The notes below the pieces were generated by a model. The model saw only the letters and a program-made list of their open reading frames with translations, did not search any database and was not told the DNA's origin. A DNA stretch of 64,000 bases from assembly GCA_039654915.1 (NCBI GenBank), contig CM077599.1, positions 1,738,501 through 1,802,500 of the forward strand. The letters are read 5' to 3'. This document shows, piece by piece, positions 12,761-25,761 of this stretch. The DNA comes from Aquilaria yunnanensis (taxonomy: Eukaryota > Streptophyta > Magnoliopsida > Malvales > Thymelaeaceae). Made by a program: the position numbers and the translations under genes. Numbering within the stretch: the stretch's first letter is position 1; each line of letters begins with the position of its first letter.

Positions 12761-15110
12761 CCCATAGTGCCTAATTTGAAAAAAAAAGAATGTAAAAACT
12801 GGTGCACCAAATGTGTGTGTGTTGGTAGGAATATCGTCTATACCAATTGTCTTTATTTGGGTTTGGTGGTCCCAACACGTTAAAATCAATTGTCCTTTAA
12901 CGTTTCCATGCACCCTCGTCTTTGCAAAAGTAACGTGGTATTTTGCATAAATTACTTTTGATTCCTCCAAGTTTATTAATTCACATAAAAAGAGTCTTTA
13001 AAGTTTTTTGTTGTGTAGCTCGGTCCATAACTGTAAAGGTGGGACACCTAACGCTTTTATCTTAAATTCATTCATTGACTGGCCATGAGCAAAAAAAACA
13101 ATTGTGTACCTAGCCATCTAGGTTATTATTTTCTCATTTTGTCCCCTACACTTTGTCATTCTATCACCTATATCCCCGTCCCCCACTCATTTTCCTCTCT
13201 TCCACCTCTATGTCACCTATCTCTCAGTCGTCAGCCGCTCCTGGGTGTGTCGACAGAGAACCTTACCCAGCAAGCAATGGGCTTTGACAATGATGGTCTG
13301 CAGAGATGAAATTTGCACCGCGGGTAGCATTTTTGGCTCCTTCTATACATATGTGATTTCTAGCATCAGTGGCAATCAAATAGCTGGAAAAAGGTAAGAA
13401 CAAAAACAAAAAAACTCTTATGATCAATGGTGTCATATCTCCCACTAAATTGTGTCATAAAATTGCCATAATTATATTTTTTGATTGGTCAATGCCTTAC
13501 ATTACATCGTTTTCTTGTCAACTTTGCTTTCCTGTGATTTTTTTTCGTTGGACCAAGGTATATCAAATATGTCATCCTGTTATAGTGTAACAAGCTTATG
13601 TCTAAGATCTGGTAAGTTTAACTACATATTTAAAATGTTATAACACTGAATTATAGCAAGAAAATAAAATTGGGTGGCAGATTTGGTTAGACCATAATTT
13701 ACCGAGACGAGCATGTGTCCACATGTAAATTTTGATATCAAGACGTTCAAAAAACATTCAGGGACAAACACGTATTTAGGCCACTAACAATGAGACATGC
13801 GGTAAAGAAAAACTGTCGAGAAGTGACACCGGATCACTTATCTGATGGCACATTTAATAGGCATTGCTTCATTTTCTCATCCAACTGTTGAACTTACCAT
13901 GGACAGCAAAAACAATAGAGTAATGGCAATTCTCCACAAAATGATGACATCTCTACACTTTCCTCAAAAACCTGCTTCCGTGGACATCATAACCCTTGAA
14001 CAGGACATCACATGAAAGGCACAGATATAATGCAGGTAGGAAAGGGGTTGTACCCCCAACATAAAAGGAGTTTGAGCTTTCAAGAAAGGGGCTCTAAGGA
14101 ATATGACACTGTTTTGAAACTAACCTAAAAAATGCAAGACCTCCACCCACATTTTTTTAAAGGAGGGGAGTTATTGGCAAGATATAGACCCAAGGTAAGA
14201 CCCACAATAGGTGAATCTATGATAAACGAATCAAAGGCTAAGAAGGGAACCCACTAATGAAAACAAAATCCTAAAATTATAAGATAGATTCAGTGATTTT
14301 CATTTAAAAGCAATTCTCATGGACCTCCCATCAACTATATAAACCAACTCTATTTACCAATCTCGGGGTATGGGATTTTTGCTAAGCTTCTCTCTACCCA
14401 CCAGGAGTTAACTTTATTTTCAAAGAGTTTCTCCCGGGAAAATATCCCAAGGCTCTAAAGTTATCTTTGAGCCCTGGGTCTCTGTATATTCATCACTCAT
14501 CAGGCTTATGAGTCAAGCCAATCATTTTCTATTGAACATTGCAATCACTAAATACTAGTGTTTTAATATCCAAAATGAATAATAAAGGTACAAGCACAAG
14601 TTTTAGAAGACTCGAGGGAGCAAATAAGAGATTTTGGGAACATGGAGGGGGTAATTTCACTAATTTGGGGGGGGGGGGGGGAATCCTGGCATTTATGCAT
14701 GATTTTCGTTAAGAATGAAAATATATATCGTCTTGTAATAGATATACATTTATCTCATCGGTTAAAAAAGTTAATTACACTTTCACCCTACAAACGGAAT
14801 TAAGGGAGATCACACTTCTTTCATGGTCTGAAAATGACACCTATCCCTCCAAAATCTGGATATGACTTTAATGATTCGTTAAAGTGAAAAGGTAAATAGC
14901 TAATAAAATTCATTGTGAATAAGACAAGCTTGATGATTCAGCTTGATGACATTTTATTTATCTATTTACTTATTTCCTTTGCATGCAGCACAACTTGTTC
15001 CTTATGTGACATTGTCCACAATATATGTATTGTGATGTACACAAAGCAAGAACACAAAAGAAAGATGATGCCGATACTAGGAGAGAAGTTTGTAACTTTC
15101 TGGAGTTTGG
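12761..15110. other. Intergenic DNA, no gene recognised
   Basis: No supported gene. It contains a run of about 15 G at 14667-14681. The sequences on either side (about 14610-14666 and 14770-14870) look like ends of degraded TIR elements, being AATTACAC/GTAATTTC-like, but their partners were not found. Confidence 0.4.
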
Positions 15111-15155
15111 TCCTAAAAAAGATCCCGAATTTCTTCTAAACTCTTGCCTTTTGTT

Positions 15156-16691
15156 TCAGGCAACATGAAAATAAAAGAAAGCCGCCCCCACGCCCGTAAT
15201 CCCTCCAAATATACAGAACATCCCGCCAAATGTGAGTTGTTTTGATATGCTTAAGAAAGTCATGGACACAATCCCACCCACCATTCGATTCACCGACGCA
15301 CCCAAACTTGAACCTTGAGCCCTAAACCTCGTCGGCAATATCTCCGATGAGCAAACCCATGTTATGGGCCCAAGCTCAATAGAGAAGAATGCGACATAGG
15401 CGCAAACAGCCACCACACACAGTACAATGGCCCAATTAGGTTTACTATCAGTCATTTCAAGAAATTTCAAGCCAAGGCCCAACCCAGCTAGAGAAACTGT
15501 CATCCCAATGGTGCCAAATAGCAACATGGGCCTCCTGCCAAAGTGGTCCAGGAAAAGAGCTGATGTCAGAACAAAACATGTTTTTGCCAGTCCGATGATG
15601 ATCGTGACACCCGCCAGCTGCTGTTTGTCGTCAATCCCAACTTCCCTGAACACTTCTGGGGTGTAATAAATCACAGCATCATTCCCAGAAGCCTGCATGA
15701 AAAAATTAATCCCGATGGCTGCAATCAACATTCTTTGGATCTGCCTCGAGGGCCTTAGAAACAACCCCCTCCAAACATGCCCTTGGCTCCCACAATGTGT
15801 GGAACCTGTCACCATTTCAGTTAGCGTAACTTCTACCTCCTCTCCCTTCTTAGCTTCTGCTAACCTACCTTTCATTACAAGCCAGTGAGGGGACTCGGGC
15901 ATCACTGAGACACCAATAGTAACAGTGAATGCCGGCAATGCAGCTAATCCAAGCATTAATCTCCAGTTTAAATTCACCGGCAGGCTAGAAAATGCACAAT
16001 TAGAGACATAACCAAGCAAGATCCCAAAAGAAATAAAGACTTCAGGCAATGAAGATAGGAAGCCTCTGGTCGTAGCAGGGGAGAGCTCTGCAGAATACAC
16101 AGGACTGACCATGAGAGAGTAGCCAACACCAATCCCGGCAATTATTCTTCCAGCCATTAGAAAAGTGAAACAAGGGGCTAGTCCCATTACAAGCGCTCCT
16201 ACCAGAAATGTGATTGCAGCTAAAACAATTGTATATCTTCTGCCAACTAAATCTGAGGTTTTGCCTGAAGCAAGTGTTCCTATTAAGGGACAAACATTTA
16301 AGCTACCAATCAAGACCTCCATTTGAGTTGATGTGATGTGGAGGCTGTCCCTTATATAAAGGATTGTCCCACTCATTACCCAAATCTCTGTAAGATTAAA
16401 AAAAAATAAGCTTGCAACCTTTAGGACATACGGTAAAAAATCATAAATTTTTCAAGTAAAGTCTTGAACTTCGGGGAAATTTTTTTGACTGGTCCAGGAA
16501 GAACAAAAGAAAGAGCCCTTACCATAACCAAGAAGAACTGAATTTGTGGAGGCAAGAACTGCAGCAACTATAACATATTTGCTGAGAGAAGAGGGATTGG
16601 ACTGAGATTCCTCTCTTTTCCCTTCAGAAGAATCAAGAAGCGTGTGATGGAGATTATTTTTTTCTGGTTCTGTACCAGAGCTGTATTGCAT
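15156..16691 (-). pseudogene. Polyol transporter paralogue, probably decaying
   Basis: Two exons, 16691-16523 and 16387-15156, have proper splice sites (GGTTATG|GTAAGG and TTACAG|AGATT) and give 466 aa, closely similar to the intact transporter at 9287-10860. Three changes point to loss of function. First, the TM1 motif is GYEIWVMSG, so the proton-coupling Asp is Glu (E57) and the following Gly is Trp. Second, the central cytoplasmic loop lacks about 11 residues after LAEAKK. Third, the frame shifts by one base near 15164-15167. The annotated frame therefore stops after YFHVA, while the expected LPETKGKSLEEI tail is legible in the neighbouring frame until a stop near 15113. The GRR, PESPHW and FGRRP motifs and most membrane spans are kept. 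It could still be expressed as a short-tailed variant, but pseudogene is the better reading. Confidence 0.75.
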
Positions 16692-18564
16692 GATTGATTG
16701 AAAGACAAAGTTACTATATTTTCCTTCCCTTCAACAAAAGCTTGGAACTTGTAGGGCATTTGATCAAACCCAGGTCACTCCAAGAGTTTAAAAACATTCT
16801 CTGGAGCAAAATGAGTGGGAGAGAAATTGATCTGATAAAAGGGCCTTTTATTTAAACTAGCTTGTGCTAGGCACACGGTTCATCTGATCTAAAGGAGAGT
16901 CGACAGGTGACTCCTCAACCAGTTTGTCTCTCTCACTGTGTCTTTTTTTCTTTTTTTTTTTCAGTTTCATAAGCAGACATGGACTCGACTGCAAAACAAC
17001 AGCAACAAAAATAAAATAAAAGAGAGGAAAAGTAATTTTTGTTGTTCAATGTTCGGTGCGAGGGATGAGCTGGATTGGTGGCCAGGAGGCAGGAAGGCGG
17101 GTGGGTGATGCTTATCTGCATGTTTATTGACGTTTTCTAATTTTGGATTTTATAATTAACAACGTGGGCCAAATTTTTTTGGAGTATTAGGCAAGGAACA
17201 TAAGGAGCCCAACAACATGCATTAATTATCGGATCCCACATCAATGAGGATTAAAAAGAGAAGCCCAACAATACCATGTATATTTTACTTGGAGTTGATT
17301 CCAATATTAGCTTGTTGGTACGAGATCACAATAGGACATTACAATTTACAAACCTTTCCAATCAATGGCTTAAAGATAAAATCTTTGTTATAATATTTTG
17401 CAATTTGAACAAATATTCTGTCTTTTGAAAAGATCTAGAGTTCCTACAAACATGAAGAAAAACGATTCATTTGATTGTACAAGTGTTATAATTTTCTTTT
17501 TATACTCAAAAGCATGTTATAATTATATATTTAAAGAAAGAGTAGTAGGGATATAATTATCAGGTCCTGATAAATTGAAGATTAAATTGTCTGCCTCATA
17601 AAAATTGGAGAGTATTGAACTATATTTGTTGCAATTATTGTTTGTTGAATAATGGAGTTAGGAGAGGGATACATAGAACTTAGCCCGGCTATAGGACCTA
17701 TGTGTCTCTTTATCAAGTGAATTGCTTGATTGGGATTGTACAAATGTATGACTATATAAACAAAAGTGTATATGAATAGAAATTTCAGAAAAATATTTTG
17801 ACTTCAGTTATTTCTACAAACTATGCATTATATATATATATATATATATGCATTACTCAAACCTTTAAAGAGCTTTTTGAAAGAATTAGTACCACATAAA
17901 AATTTTGATACAAACCATTTAATACATTTAACAAGGTTATTATTACCTCTGTCCTAAAATTGCTCAAATCTTTATAATGTTTTTCATATTTAATAAATTA
18001 GTTTACTATACAACTCTTTAAACTATTACTTCAATATTTGATTTATTTAATTTTCTCAATCTATACATAAAAACTTAAAAAAATGAAAAGAAAAAAAAAA
18101 GTAAAAAGGGTTTAAATAGATATGGGATGTTGGAGTATATTTTTAGTATGGTACGGGTACATAATTCAGAAAGAATCACATGTATATTTTTTCGGGTGAG
18201 AGAGATACCAATTGATCAAAGGTGGAGTAAAGCATCACATTGGTTGTCCTCAATAGAATTAGGGATGTGTATTATATGTTGTATTGTAAGGCAAAAGCAA
18301 ACAACGGTGAAAATATCTGCATCTGCTGCTGCGCTGGATATTTATACAAGTTATCGATGATGCTGCAAGTAATCACGAGCATTATATTTATAAGCAGCCA
18401 AATCCGAAATTGCGAGAGGACCAGGACCAGCGACAGGGCAGGGCAGGGCAGTTGGATTACTCTACTGAACTCAACTCAACCACTTGAGATTGAGACTGTG
18501 GAGTACCAAAATCTCTAACCCTCATGCTTCAAGTTCAAAGCAAAGATTAACACGTCCCACACCC
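16692..18564. other. Intergenic DNA between divergent genes
   Basis: This region lies between the 5' ends of the minus-strand transporter copy and the plus-strand NYC1 gene, so it must hold both promoters. It includes a short (TA)n run near 17830-17848. No other gene is visible. Confidence 0.5.
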
Positions 18565-18574
18565 CCACGTGTCC
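18565..18574 (+). promoter_or_regulatory. ABRE/G-box in the NYC1 promoter
   Basis: CCACGTGTCC contains both the CACGTG G-box and the ACGTGTC abscisic-acid response core, about 250 bp upstream of the NYC1 start codon. bZIP factors of the ABI5/EEL group are known to activate Arabidopsis NYC1 through such sites, so this is a likely functional element. A further AACGTG lies near 18604. Confidence 0.6.
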
Positions 18575-18820
18575 CCAAACCCGCCCGGGATTAGGTTTCT
18601 TCAACGTGTGGTCATCACACTCCATCCTCCTCCTAAATTCTCTCCCACACTCCATTTGAAATTGAAACCCTTTTCATTATTAAATTCTCTTCCCCAACGA
18701 ACAGAGCTGGATCCGTACGTAATTTATTACAAGTAACGGATTTCTACTTTTCCATCACACCTGGGGCGCCCCGCCCAAACTTTACATGAAACTCCCTCTC
18801 TGGTTTCGTTTCAGACCGAC

Positions 18821-21800
18821 ATGGCGGCATTGACCAAGCTTCACATCGGCGCCTTCCATGGAGATAATCGCTTCTCTTTCAAGGCCCATCACAGAACGGG
18901 GTTCAGACAGCCTTTTGCGAATCCCGGTCGAGCCTCCGGCTGTCGTCTTCGCCTGCTTCTGCAGCACTGTAGGTCCTTGAAGACCGAAGATGGAGACACG
19001 GTTGGAGATAGGGAGCTGAAGGAAACTGAGGTGGATTTCAACAAGGAACCTGGGCTTTGGACATCACTGAGATCTACTGTTTCTGGGTTTGCCAAACTTG
19101 GTTCTCAGTCACATGAGGAGTACAACAAGTCACTGGCTAAATTAGAGGATTTTTTCTCCTCTGTGAGTTTGTTTAATTTAGTCCTAAACTTAACCAAAGT
19201 TTCATCTCTTTTGCAGTCTGGCATTTTTATTTCTGTTGTTGAGTCTCTGTGATGAACCATATTTGCTGTTTTTTGCCCCTGTTCTGTCTTTGGTTGTGCA
19301 GATTGCCGTTCAAATCGGAAGATATATAGTCACTATGATGAGCACTGGGGTGATACTAGCTGTTGGCTTTCAGTTGTCAGGTTAGCACGCATTTCTATGG
19401 CTGCGGAGCGGAGACAGGTTGATTCTTTTGGAAATTGGTCTACTATCCATGTTAACTCTAAATTTTCTGCAAATTAATGCAGGCGGAGACAGTCAGATGA
19501 ATAGCTTGATATGGTATAGTTGGCTCGGAGGAATTATCATTGGAACTATGATTGGGGCCAATATGGTTCTAGATGACCATTGTCGAGCTGGTCCTAGAAA
19601 TGTTGTCATAACTGGAAGGTAGATTCACATGTTGCTTCTTGTGGCTCAAGTTTTACAGTTGTTAATCAAACAATTAAAGTACAATGGGTAGCTTTGCAGT
19701 TCTGAGACTAATGATCTTTCCACTATCAATTGACATGGAAATATTGGCTTTTCTATGTGTTCTACAATAAGACTGAAAGTGCTTGCATTCCTAGAATAAC
19801 TGGGAGACAGAGTCACTTTTGTATGCAAATTTCTGTGTTTAGATCGAATTTATGCTGTACCTTCTTTGTTCAAGTAATGTCTCAAATTTCTTAAATTTCA
19901 TAAGTAAACATGCCATTAACAAGTCTGTTGTACAGAGAACTTCTGTTTATTGATATGGTAGCGTGTCTTTTGACTGAGCTGTAGCACAAGGGGGTTGGGA
20001 AAAGCGCTTGCTCGAGAATTTCTTCTTTCTGGAGACAGGGTTGTGGTTGCTTCTCGCAGGTGGACTACAATACGTTAATGCACTTAAGTTGGCTGTTTAT
20101 TTGTTATGTCATCTTCATTTGTAAATTCTCACAATCCCTATCCATGTTTGAATCTTATGAAGGCAGCCCTGAGTCTGTTCAAATCACAGTTACAGAACTG
20201 GAGGAGAACCTCAGGGATGGTATGGTCACAGCAATTGGCTCTACCAGAAAGAATTTAAAACATGCAAAAGTGGTTGGCATGGCATGTGATGTTTGTGAAC
20301 CTCAAGATGTGGAGAAATTAGCAAGCTTTGCTGCCAGTGAACTTGGTTCCATTGATATCTGGGTAATTGATTCAGTCTAATATTTCAAGAGACAAAAATT
20401 TTAATCCTTGTAGATCTGTAAAATGGTGCCTGACAGATTCTCATATGGTTTCCTTTCGTTGTTGTTGTCTGCACAATGACTATCTCATTGTTAAGAGCAA
20501 ACAAGTCCGAATTGTACTGAAGATATGAATAACAGCAAATAGAACCCTGCCTTTCTAAGTGTGACGCCTTGTATGTAGCCAACCAATGGACTAGAAGAAG
20601 AGAGAAAATGCAAAGGAAAAGAGAATGAATAAGTGGAAATAAGGAAGCTAGGGATGGACAGACATAAAACTTCCAAAAATCTACCAGCCTTAATCCCAAT
20701 TAATCGGGTTCAGCTACTTTGAGTCTTGTGTCCCCATTCCGCTCAGTTGGGAGGCAGGTTTCTCCTGAAGCTCTAAAAGAGCCAAATCTGTGTTCACTAA
20801 TCCTAACCAAGTAGGCTAAGTCTACCCTGTCCTCTTTTCTCACCTCCTATACATGGTCCATCACTCCGTTACTTACAAATAATAAATGAGAAAAAAGAGG
20901 AGATTTTTGTTGCATGTATTTAAGAGTTGTGAGTATTGAGCTAGCTTATTTCTAAAGCTCCTCGGAGCAGTAAGTTGACTTGTTGTGTGTTTGACCCTGC
21001 AAACTGTTAAATGATAAATATCCTGCTATTAAGGGTTTTCAACCATTTTGTAACAAGCTTTTTACTTTTTTACAATTCTGCAGATAAATAATGCTGGCAC
21101 TAACAAAGGCTTCAGACCCTTGCTACAGTTTTCTGATGAAGATATTATACAGGTATGCTGCCTGGATAGATACTTGGCTAGCCTTGTCTGATGTTTGATG
21201 ATATTATATTACCTTCCGTTTTCCGTCACCTACCTGTAGTCTTTGGAAGACTTATATTACTTGCCTGAAAAGTCAAAGCTACGCTTCTAAGTCATGTCAT
21301 GACCATTTATTGTTGGCTGAAAACAGTTGTAAGCATCAGATTTACAATTTAATAGTTAGTTACTGTTTCTCAGTAAAAATTGTGCCATTGAACAAGTTTT
21401 TGGACAGCATGCTTGGCCAATGCTTCTGGATGTCTAGACCTCACTCTAGCACTTTCTGATGTTCTGATAGATTGTATCAACAAATCTGGTTGGCTCCATT
21501 CTCTGCACTCGGGAAGCCATGCGCATCATGAGAAACCAGCCCAGAGGGGGCCACATATTTAACATGGATGGTGCAGGTTCTGGTGGATCTAGCACTCCCT
21601 TGACTGCTGTGTAAGATGCCAACTGTTTACATTTTTGTTCCAGCAAACCTTTTGCAGAATTGAGAGCAATTATGTGTTGACCTGTCATCTCCATTTTTTC
21701 TATCTTTAAAGCCTTCGATTATATGTACTCAAAATAAAACTGACTCTTTTATCATTGTTTTCATTGTTGAACTTGCAGCTATGGATCAACAAAATGTGGT

Positions 21801-22939
21801 CTTAGACAGCTTCAGGCATCACTTTTGAAGGAGTGCAAACGATCTAAAGTTGGCATTCATACAGCCTCTCCAGGAATGGTACTTACTGATCTGCTGTTGA
21901 GGTATGCTGCATGCATCAAGCCTCCCCCCACCCAACTCTCTCATGCTTTTGGATATTTCTTGCTTTTTCCACTTCCTCATTGCGATTAGATTTCCAGAAT
22001 AATCGCTTCCATGACCATATTTAGTTCATATAAGCTTCCCTAAGAATTTGGGAAGTTCAAATTTTGAACATTTATGCACCGACTTTAGCTTCAGGATTTT
22101 GAATAGTACTAGTATTATTTTTTAGTGGTGCTATATCTGAAACCCAAACACTACACATTTTTTGAAGCACAAAAATGCTTTGGATTCAACTCAGCTAAGT
22201 TCTTTGGAAGGCTGTCATCCACAAATCCTGTCAACCCTAAAACTCATCTCAAAGCAGTTGTAGAAACTAGTCTTCGCTATATTCATGAATCAATCTCCAC
22301 TATGCTGTTGCCACCACATTTGTCGGTATTGAACAAAATTAAAACGGAGTAGAAAAACATCTTGGTAGTTGACATTTTGTTCATTGTTTGGCACAGTGGT
22401 TCAACTCTAAAGAACAAACAAATGTTCAACATTATCTGCGAACTTCCTGAAACTGTTGCTAGGACTCTAGTCCCACGGATGCGGGTTGTCAAAGGAAGTG
22501 GGAAGGCCATCAACTACTTGACCCCTCCAAGGATATTACTTGCTTTGGTGACTGCATGGCTGCGACGAGGTCGCTGGTTTGATGAACAGGTAATGGAAGC
22601 ATTCATGACATCGTTTCATCATTTCATGTCTTCAGTTCCTAAACATGGTCATGTCAAAGGTAACAGAAGAGTAAATCGGAGTGAACTCTGGAGGGGTTGT
22701 TCTCTCATTCCCTGTTTTCTTCAGAATCTTGATCTGACACAAGTTTATGCCAGGGAAGAGCATTATATGCAGCAGAAGCAGACAGAATTCGAAATTGGGC
22801 AGAAAACCGAACACAGTTGTCTTTCACAGATGCAATGGAGATGTACACCGAAAACACATGGTTGTCTGTCTTCTCACTTTCTGTCGTTTGTGCCTTCATT
22901 ATTCTTTCTAGCACTGGAAGCACATTTCCTGGCACATGA
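18821..22939 (+). CDS. NYC1: Chlorophyll b reductase NYC1, chloroplast
   Basis: Ten exons join cleanly at GT-AG sites: 18821-19162, 19302-19380, 19483-19618, 19985-20059, 20167-20362, 21084-21152, 21471-21610, 21779-21901, 22397-22589 and 22754-22939. They give 512 aa, close to the Arabidopsis protein. The N terminus is a Ser/Arg-rich plastid transit peptide. Two hydrophobic spans follow (in exons 2-3: VTMMSTGVILAVGF and WLGGIIIGTMIGANMV). The short-chain dehydrogenase domain then shows TGSTRGLGKA (NADPH-binding Rossmann turn), NNAGTNKGF and the catalytic YGSTK. A C-terminal hydrophobic stretch ends in STFPGT. NYC1 reduces chlorophyll b to 7-hydroxymethyl chlorophyll a in thylakoids, starting light-harvesting complex breakdown in senescing leaves and maturing seeds. 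The exon 4/5 join needs the acceptor at 20165-20166 to give SRSPESV. All frames are intact. Confidence 0.95.
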
Positions 22940-24760
22940 CGCTTGAGAAGGGCTGCAAAATCTTTTTCTTCAACTCTGTATCCGCGTAATGCTCTTGGTC
23001 GGAGCCAAAAAGTGATCCTCTCTTGCTGATGCTGCACAAAATACAAATTAAACCAATTATAACCCATTTCCTTCTTCCATTCTTTCCTGCTTAACTGGTT
23101 TATATGTATCGATGCTATTGCTCATTGCAATTATGCACACACTTCCTCTTGCACAAAACCTTCACAGAGCTCCATATACAGAAAGCATATTCTAGTTAGT
23201 CAGAAGAAGAATTCTCATGTTGCGCAAAAAATGTAATTTATAGGTTAAGAGTTACGACGTAGCTCTTCAGATTGTATTCAGGATTGCTTTTGAGACATAT
23301 TCCATGTATCGTCTTGTTAATTATCTTTTGTGGAGCATAAATGGAGATTCATTTGCAGCATCATTCAGCATGTAGTAGAGGTGTTCACTACTTTCAAAAT
23401 TTAGAGATTTCACTGGCTCATGCGGTGCAGGTTCAGTTCTTGGGCCTAGGGATCTTCCAGGTCAGGAATTATTGGACTGGTTGGGCCTTTTAAGAGGCCC
23501 CTCGGACTCTAGGCTGGTGATTTTTGGTGTTCTTTTGATACCCGAGCTCATTGGCTACGTTAGTTTGCTTGAAAAAAAAAATTAATTCACCATTTTCACT
23601 TTCGTTCTATTCTGAAGAAATCATTTTATACATTCTGTCGTGTGTGGGACGGTGGCTGGCGGGCTGGTTGTCTTCTTCGATCATACATGCCTTCTGGTCA
23701 AACCCAAATGTTATGCCACTAGTCATGACAACAGTTTTCCATGTGATTTGTGAAAAAAAAAAAAAGAAGAAACAAAAGAAGAAGATATGTAAGCTTCGGA
23801 GTGTGTTATACTGATTTTCCCCTCTGTATTTGTTTGCTTTTTATAATTCCTCTAGCTCAGAAAGTCACGCTTTTCTCAGAAAAACTTGTGATAAAATCTG
23901 ATCAAACACTTTATGAGCATCAACTCTGTGGATCAGAGAACTTTTTACCGAAGCATGACTCGGAATTTGTGAATAAAAACCGGCTATTACTTGTTTAGAT
24001 CACATGTATCAGTGAATTGAAGAGGCCGTAAAGCGAAAATAACAATAACCCGAAAGGACAAAAAAAAGGGGATTATAATGTTTTCTGAGCAGTTTTTTAT
24101 GGTTTGTGAAACAGAAATACAAGCAAAGCAGAAATGGCTTAATACCTGGGGAGGGGCCCCTCAAATTTATCGAATTGACACATCTGACAATCGGGAGCAA
24201 AAAAGCTATAGTTTCATGTGGTCCCACAGTCATCATCCAAATCAGTAGTTGGGTCCAAAGCGCCAACCCATAGTTTTGAGGTGGATCAAAACAATTACCC
24301 ATGTAACTGATGGTGAGAAATTACCGTCAAATGGATGAATATTTAGTTGGATATTGATTAGTGGCCAATGGTAGATGAAACAACATGCCAAATCCTTTAA
24401 AATGTAAGAATAATATGGCAATTAGCAATTTGGGGATGCAATTGTTTAGGGATTTTAGCGATTTAGGGTTCATGTGTTTAAATTGGTGATTTGGGAACAC
24501 CCGTGAAGCAAGCATTTGGGAGAACGTCTTGTGTATTCTTGTCTGGTGCTATAGATGTAAAGGGAGCAGACGTTTTCTATTTTTTGCGGTCTGAGAGTTG
24601 TAAGGAAAAATTCATGGGCTCAGGAATCTTAGGTGACGTTTCATAACTTGTCCAAATCATAGTGCACATTGCATACTTAAGCTATGTCTATGTGATGTCT
24701 TAATTGTTCTGTTTTTGTTTATTTAATGTGTTTGTTTTTTGCATTGAATTTGTGTAAAAG
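22940..24760. other. 3' flank of NYC1 and intergenic DNA
   Basis: No gene supported. The first few hundred bases are presumably NYC1 3' UTR. An A-rich run lies at about 23752-23785. The part from about 24130 to 24540 looks repeat-derived, but I cannot classify it. Confidence 0.4.
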
Positions 24761-24769
24761 GTGGATGCA

Positions 24770-25160
24770 TGTAGGTTCTGGCAATGGGTTGATAATGAGT
24801 TCCTAGTTTAGGCCAGTACAAAGTTAAATGACTTGCTTAATCAAAAGATATTGCTTGCATTCCTACATCACACCCATGAAGACTGTTGTTTTGCAAGACA
24901 TGTTGAAGGAACAAAAATTAGTGTAAGCCAAAATGGAGGAAGAGAATGTTAATTTGAAAGAAAAGAATATGAGCTTGGAGGCAGAGAAGATGAAATTTGA
25001 GGAAGAGAATAATCATCTAGAGGTAGAGATGGTGAACTTGAAAGAAAAGCCAAATATGCATGGAAGGAATGCTTGTGGGACTAAGGGAGTAGTTGCATAT
25101 GTTGCTATGTTTATGGTTGTATTGGGATGGGTTGCAGCGTGGTTTAAAGGGATTGCTTGA
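24770..25160 (+). pseudogene. Remnant of a GRF-zinc-finger/coiled-coil/TM protein
   Basis: Near 24772 the plus strand reads CRFWQWVDNEFL, the hallmark second half of a plant GRF zinc finger, but it runs straight into a stop. From 24933 to 25160 a 75-codon open frame encodes a Glu/Lys-rich coiled coil (MEEENVNLKEKNMSLEAEK) and then a hydrophobic C-terminal anchor (VVAYVAMFMVVLGWVAAW). This is the usual layout of the many small plant proteins GRF-coiled coil-TM. The upstream cysteines of the finger and a start were not found, and stops separate the two parts. I read it as a broken gene copy; the function of intact relatives is unknown to me. Confidence 0.5.
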
Positions 25161-25761
25161 GTAGTAGCATTGCCTAATTACTGTCATGTAGTTCCAAGAG
25201 ATGGCTTTTTTTTTTTTGTGAATGTTCTGTGTTTAGTGGCATCAACATTATGTGTATTTTGGCTAGAACCCCTGATGTATGTGTTTTGGCAAGTGAACAA
25301 GAGCACACAGAGCAATGTAGTTGTGTGTTTGTGAGTAGAACCTATCCTAACATGTTGTCCATTCCATTTCAATACCAATATGATGCAGCATAGAACACAT
25401 ATATGTAACACATAAGGAACATATACTCTTGAAACAGCACATGACACATAAGTATAGTCTATCTAACTCTAGAAACTTGCTGAAGGAGTAGTTCAAAATT
25501 AGAATACCTTTTTTTTTAGATATCAAAACTAAGAAAAAATTAGTTAATTTTATATTGCTCCACATAAGTTCCTAAGTTGGGGAAACTGCACATTCAACTT
25601 GCATTTTTCTGAATTTTTTGTAGTTTATACACTTGATGGCCTAATGGGCATAATTATAACGGTTTGATGAGTTGGTGGATACAAATAAAAGTTTAACTAG
25701 CTAAGGGGCATATTTGTAAAACTTCAATCGTCATTCTTGGAGTACTAAAGCAAAATATTAT
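25161..25761. other. Short intergenic stretch
   Basis: No gene. It ends in the 9 bp target copy AAATATTAT (25753-25761) of the element that follows. Confidence 0.5.

Noticed and set aside
20680..20790. Possible SINE-like fragment in NYC1 intron 5 (CCCAATTAATCGGGTTCAGC)
   Set aside because: Resembles a dispersed plant repeat, but no tRNA-like head, tail or target duplication was found.
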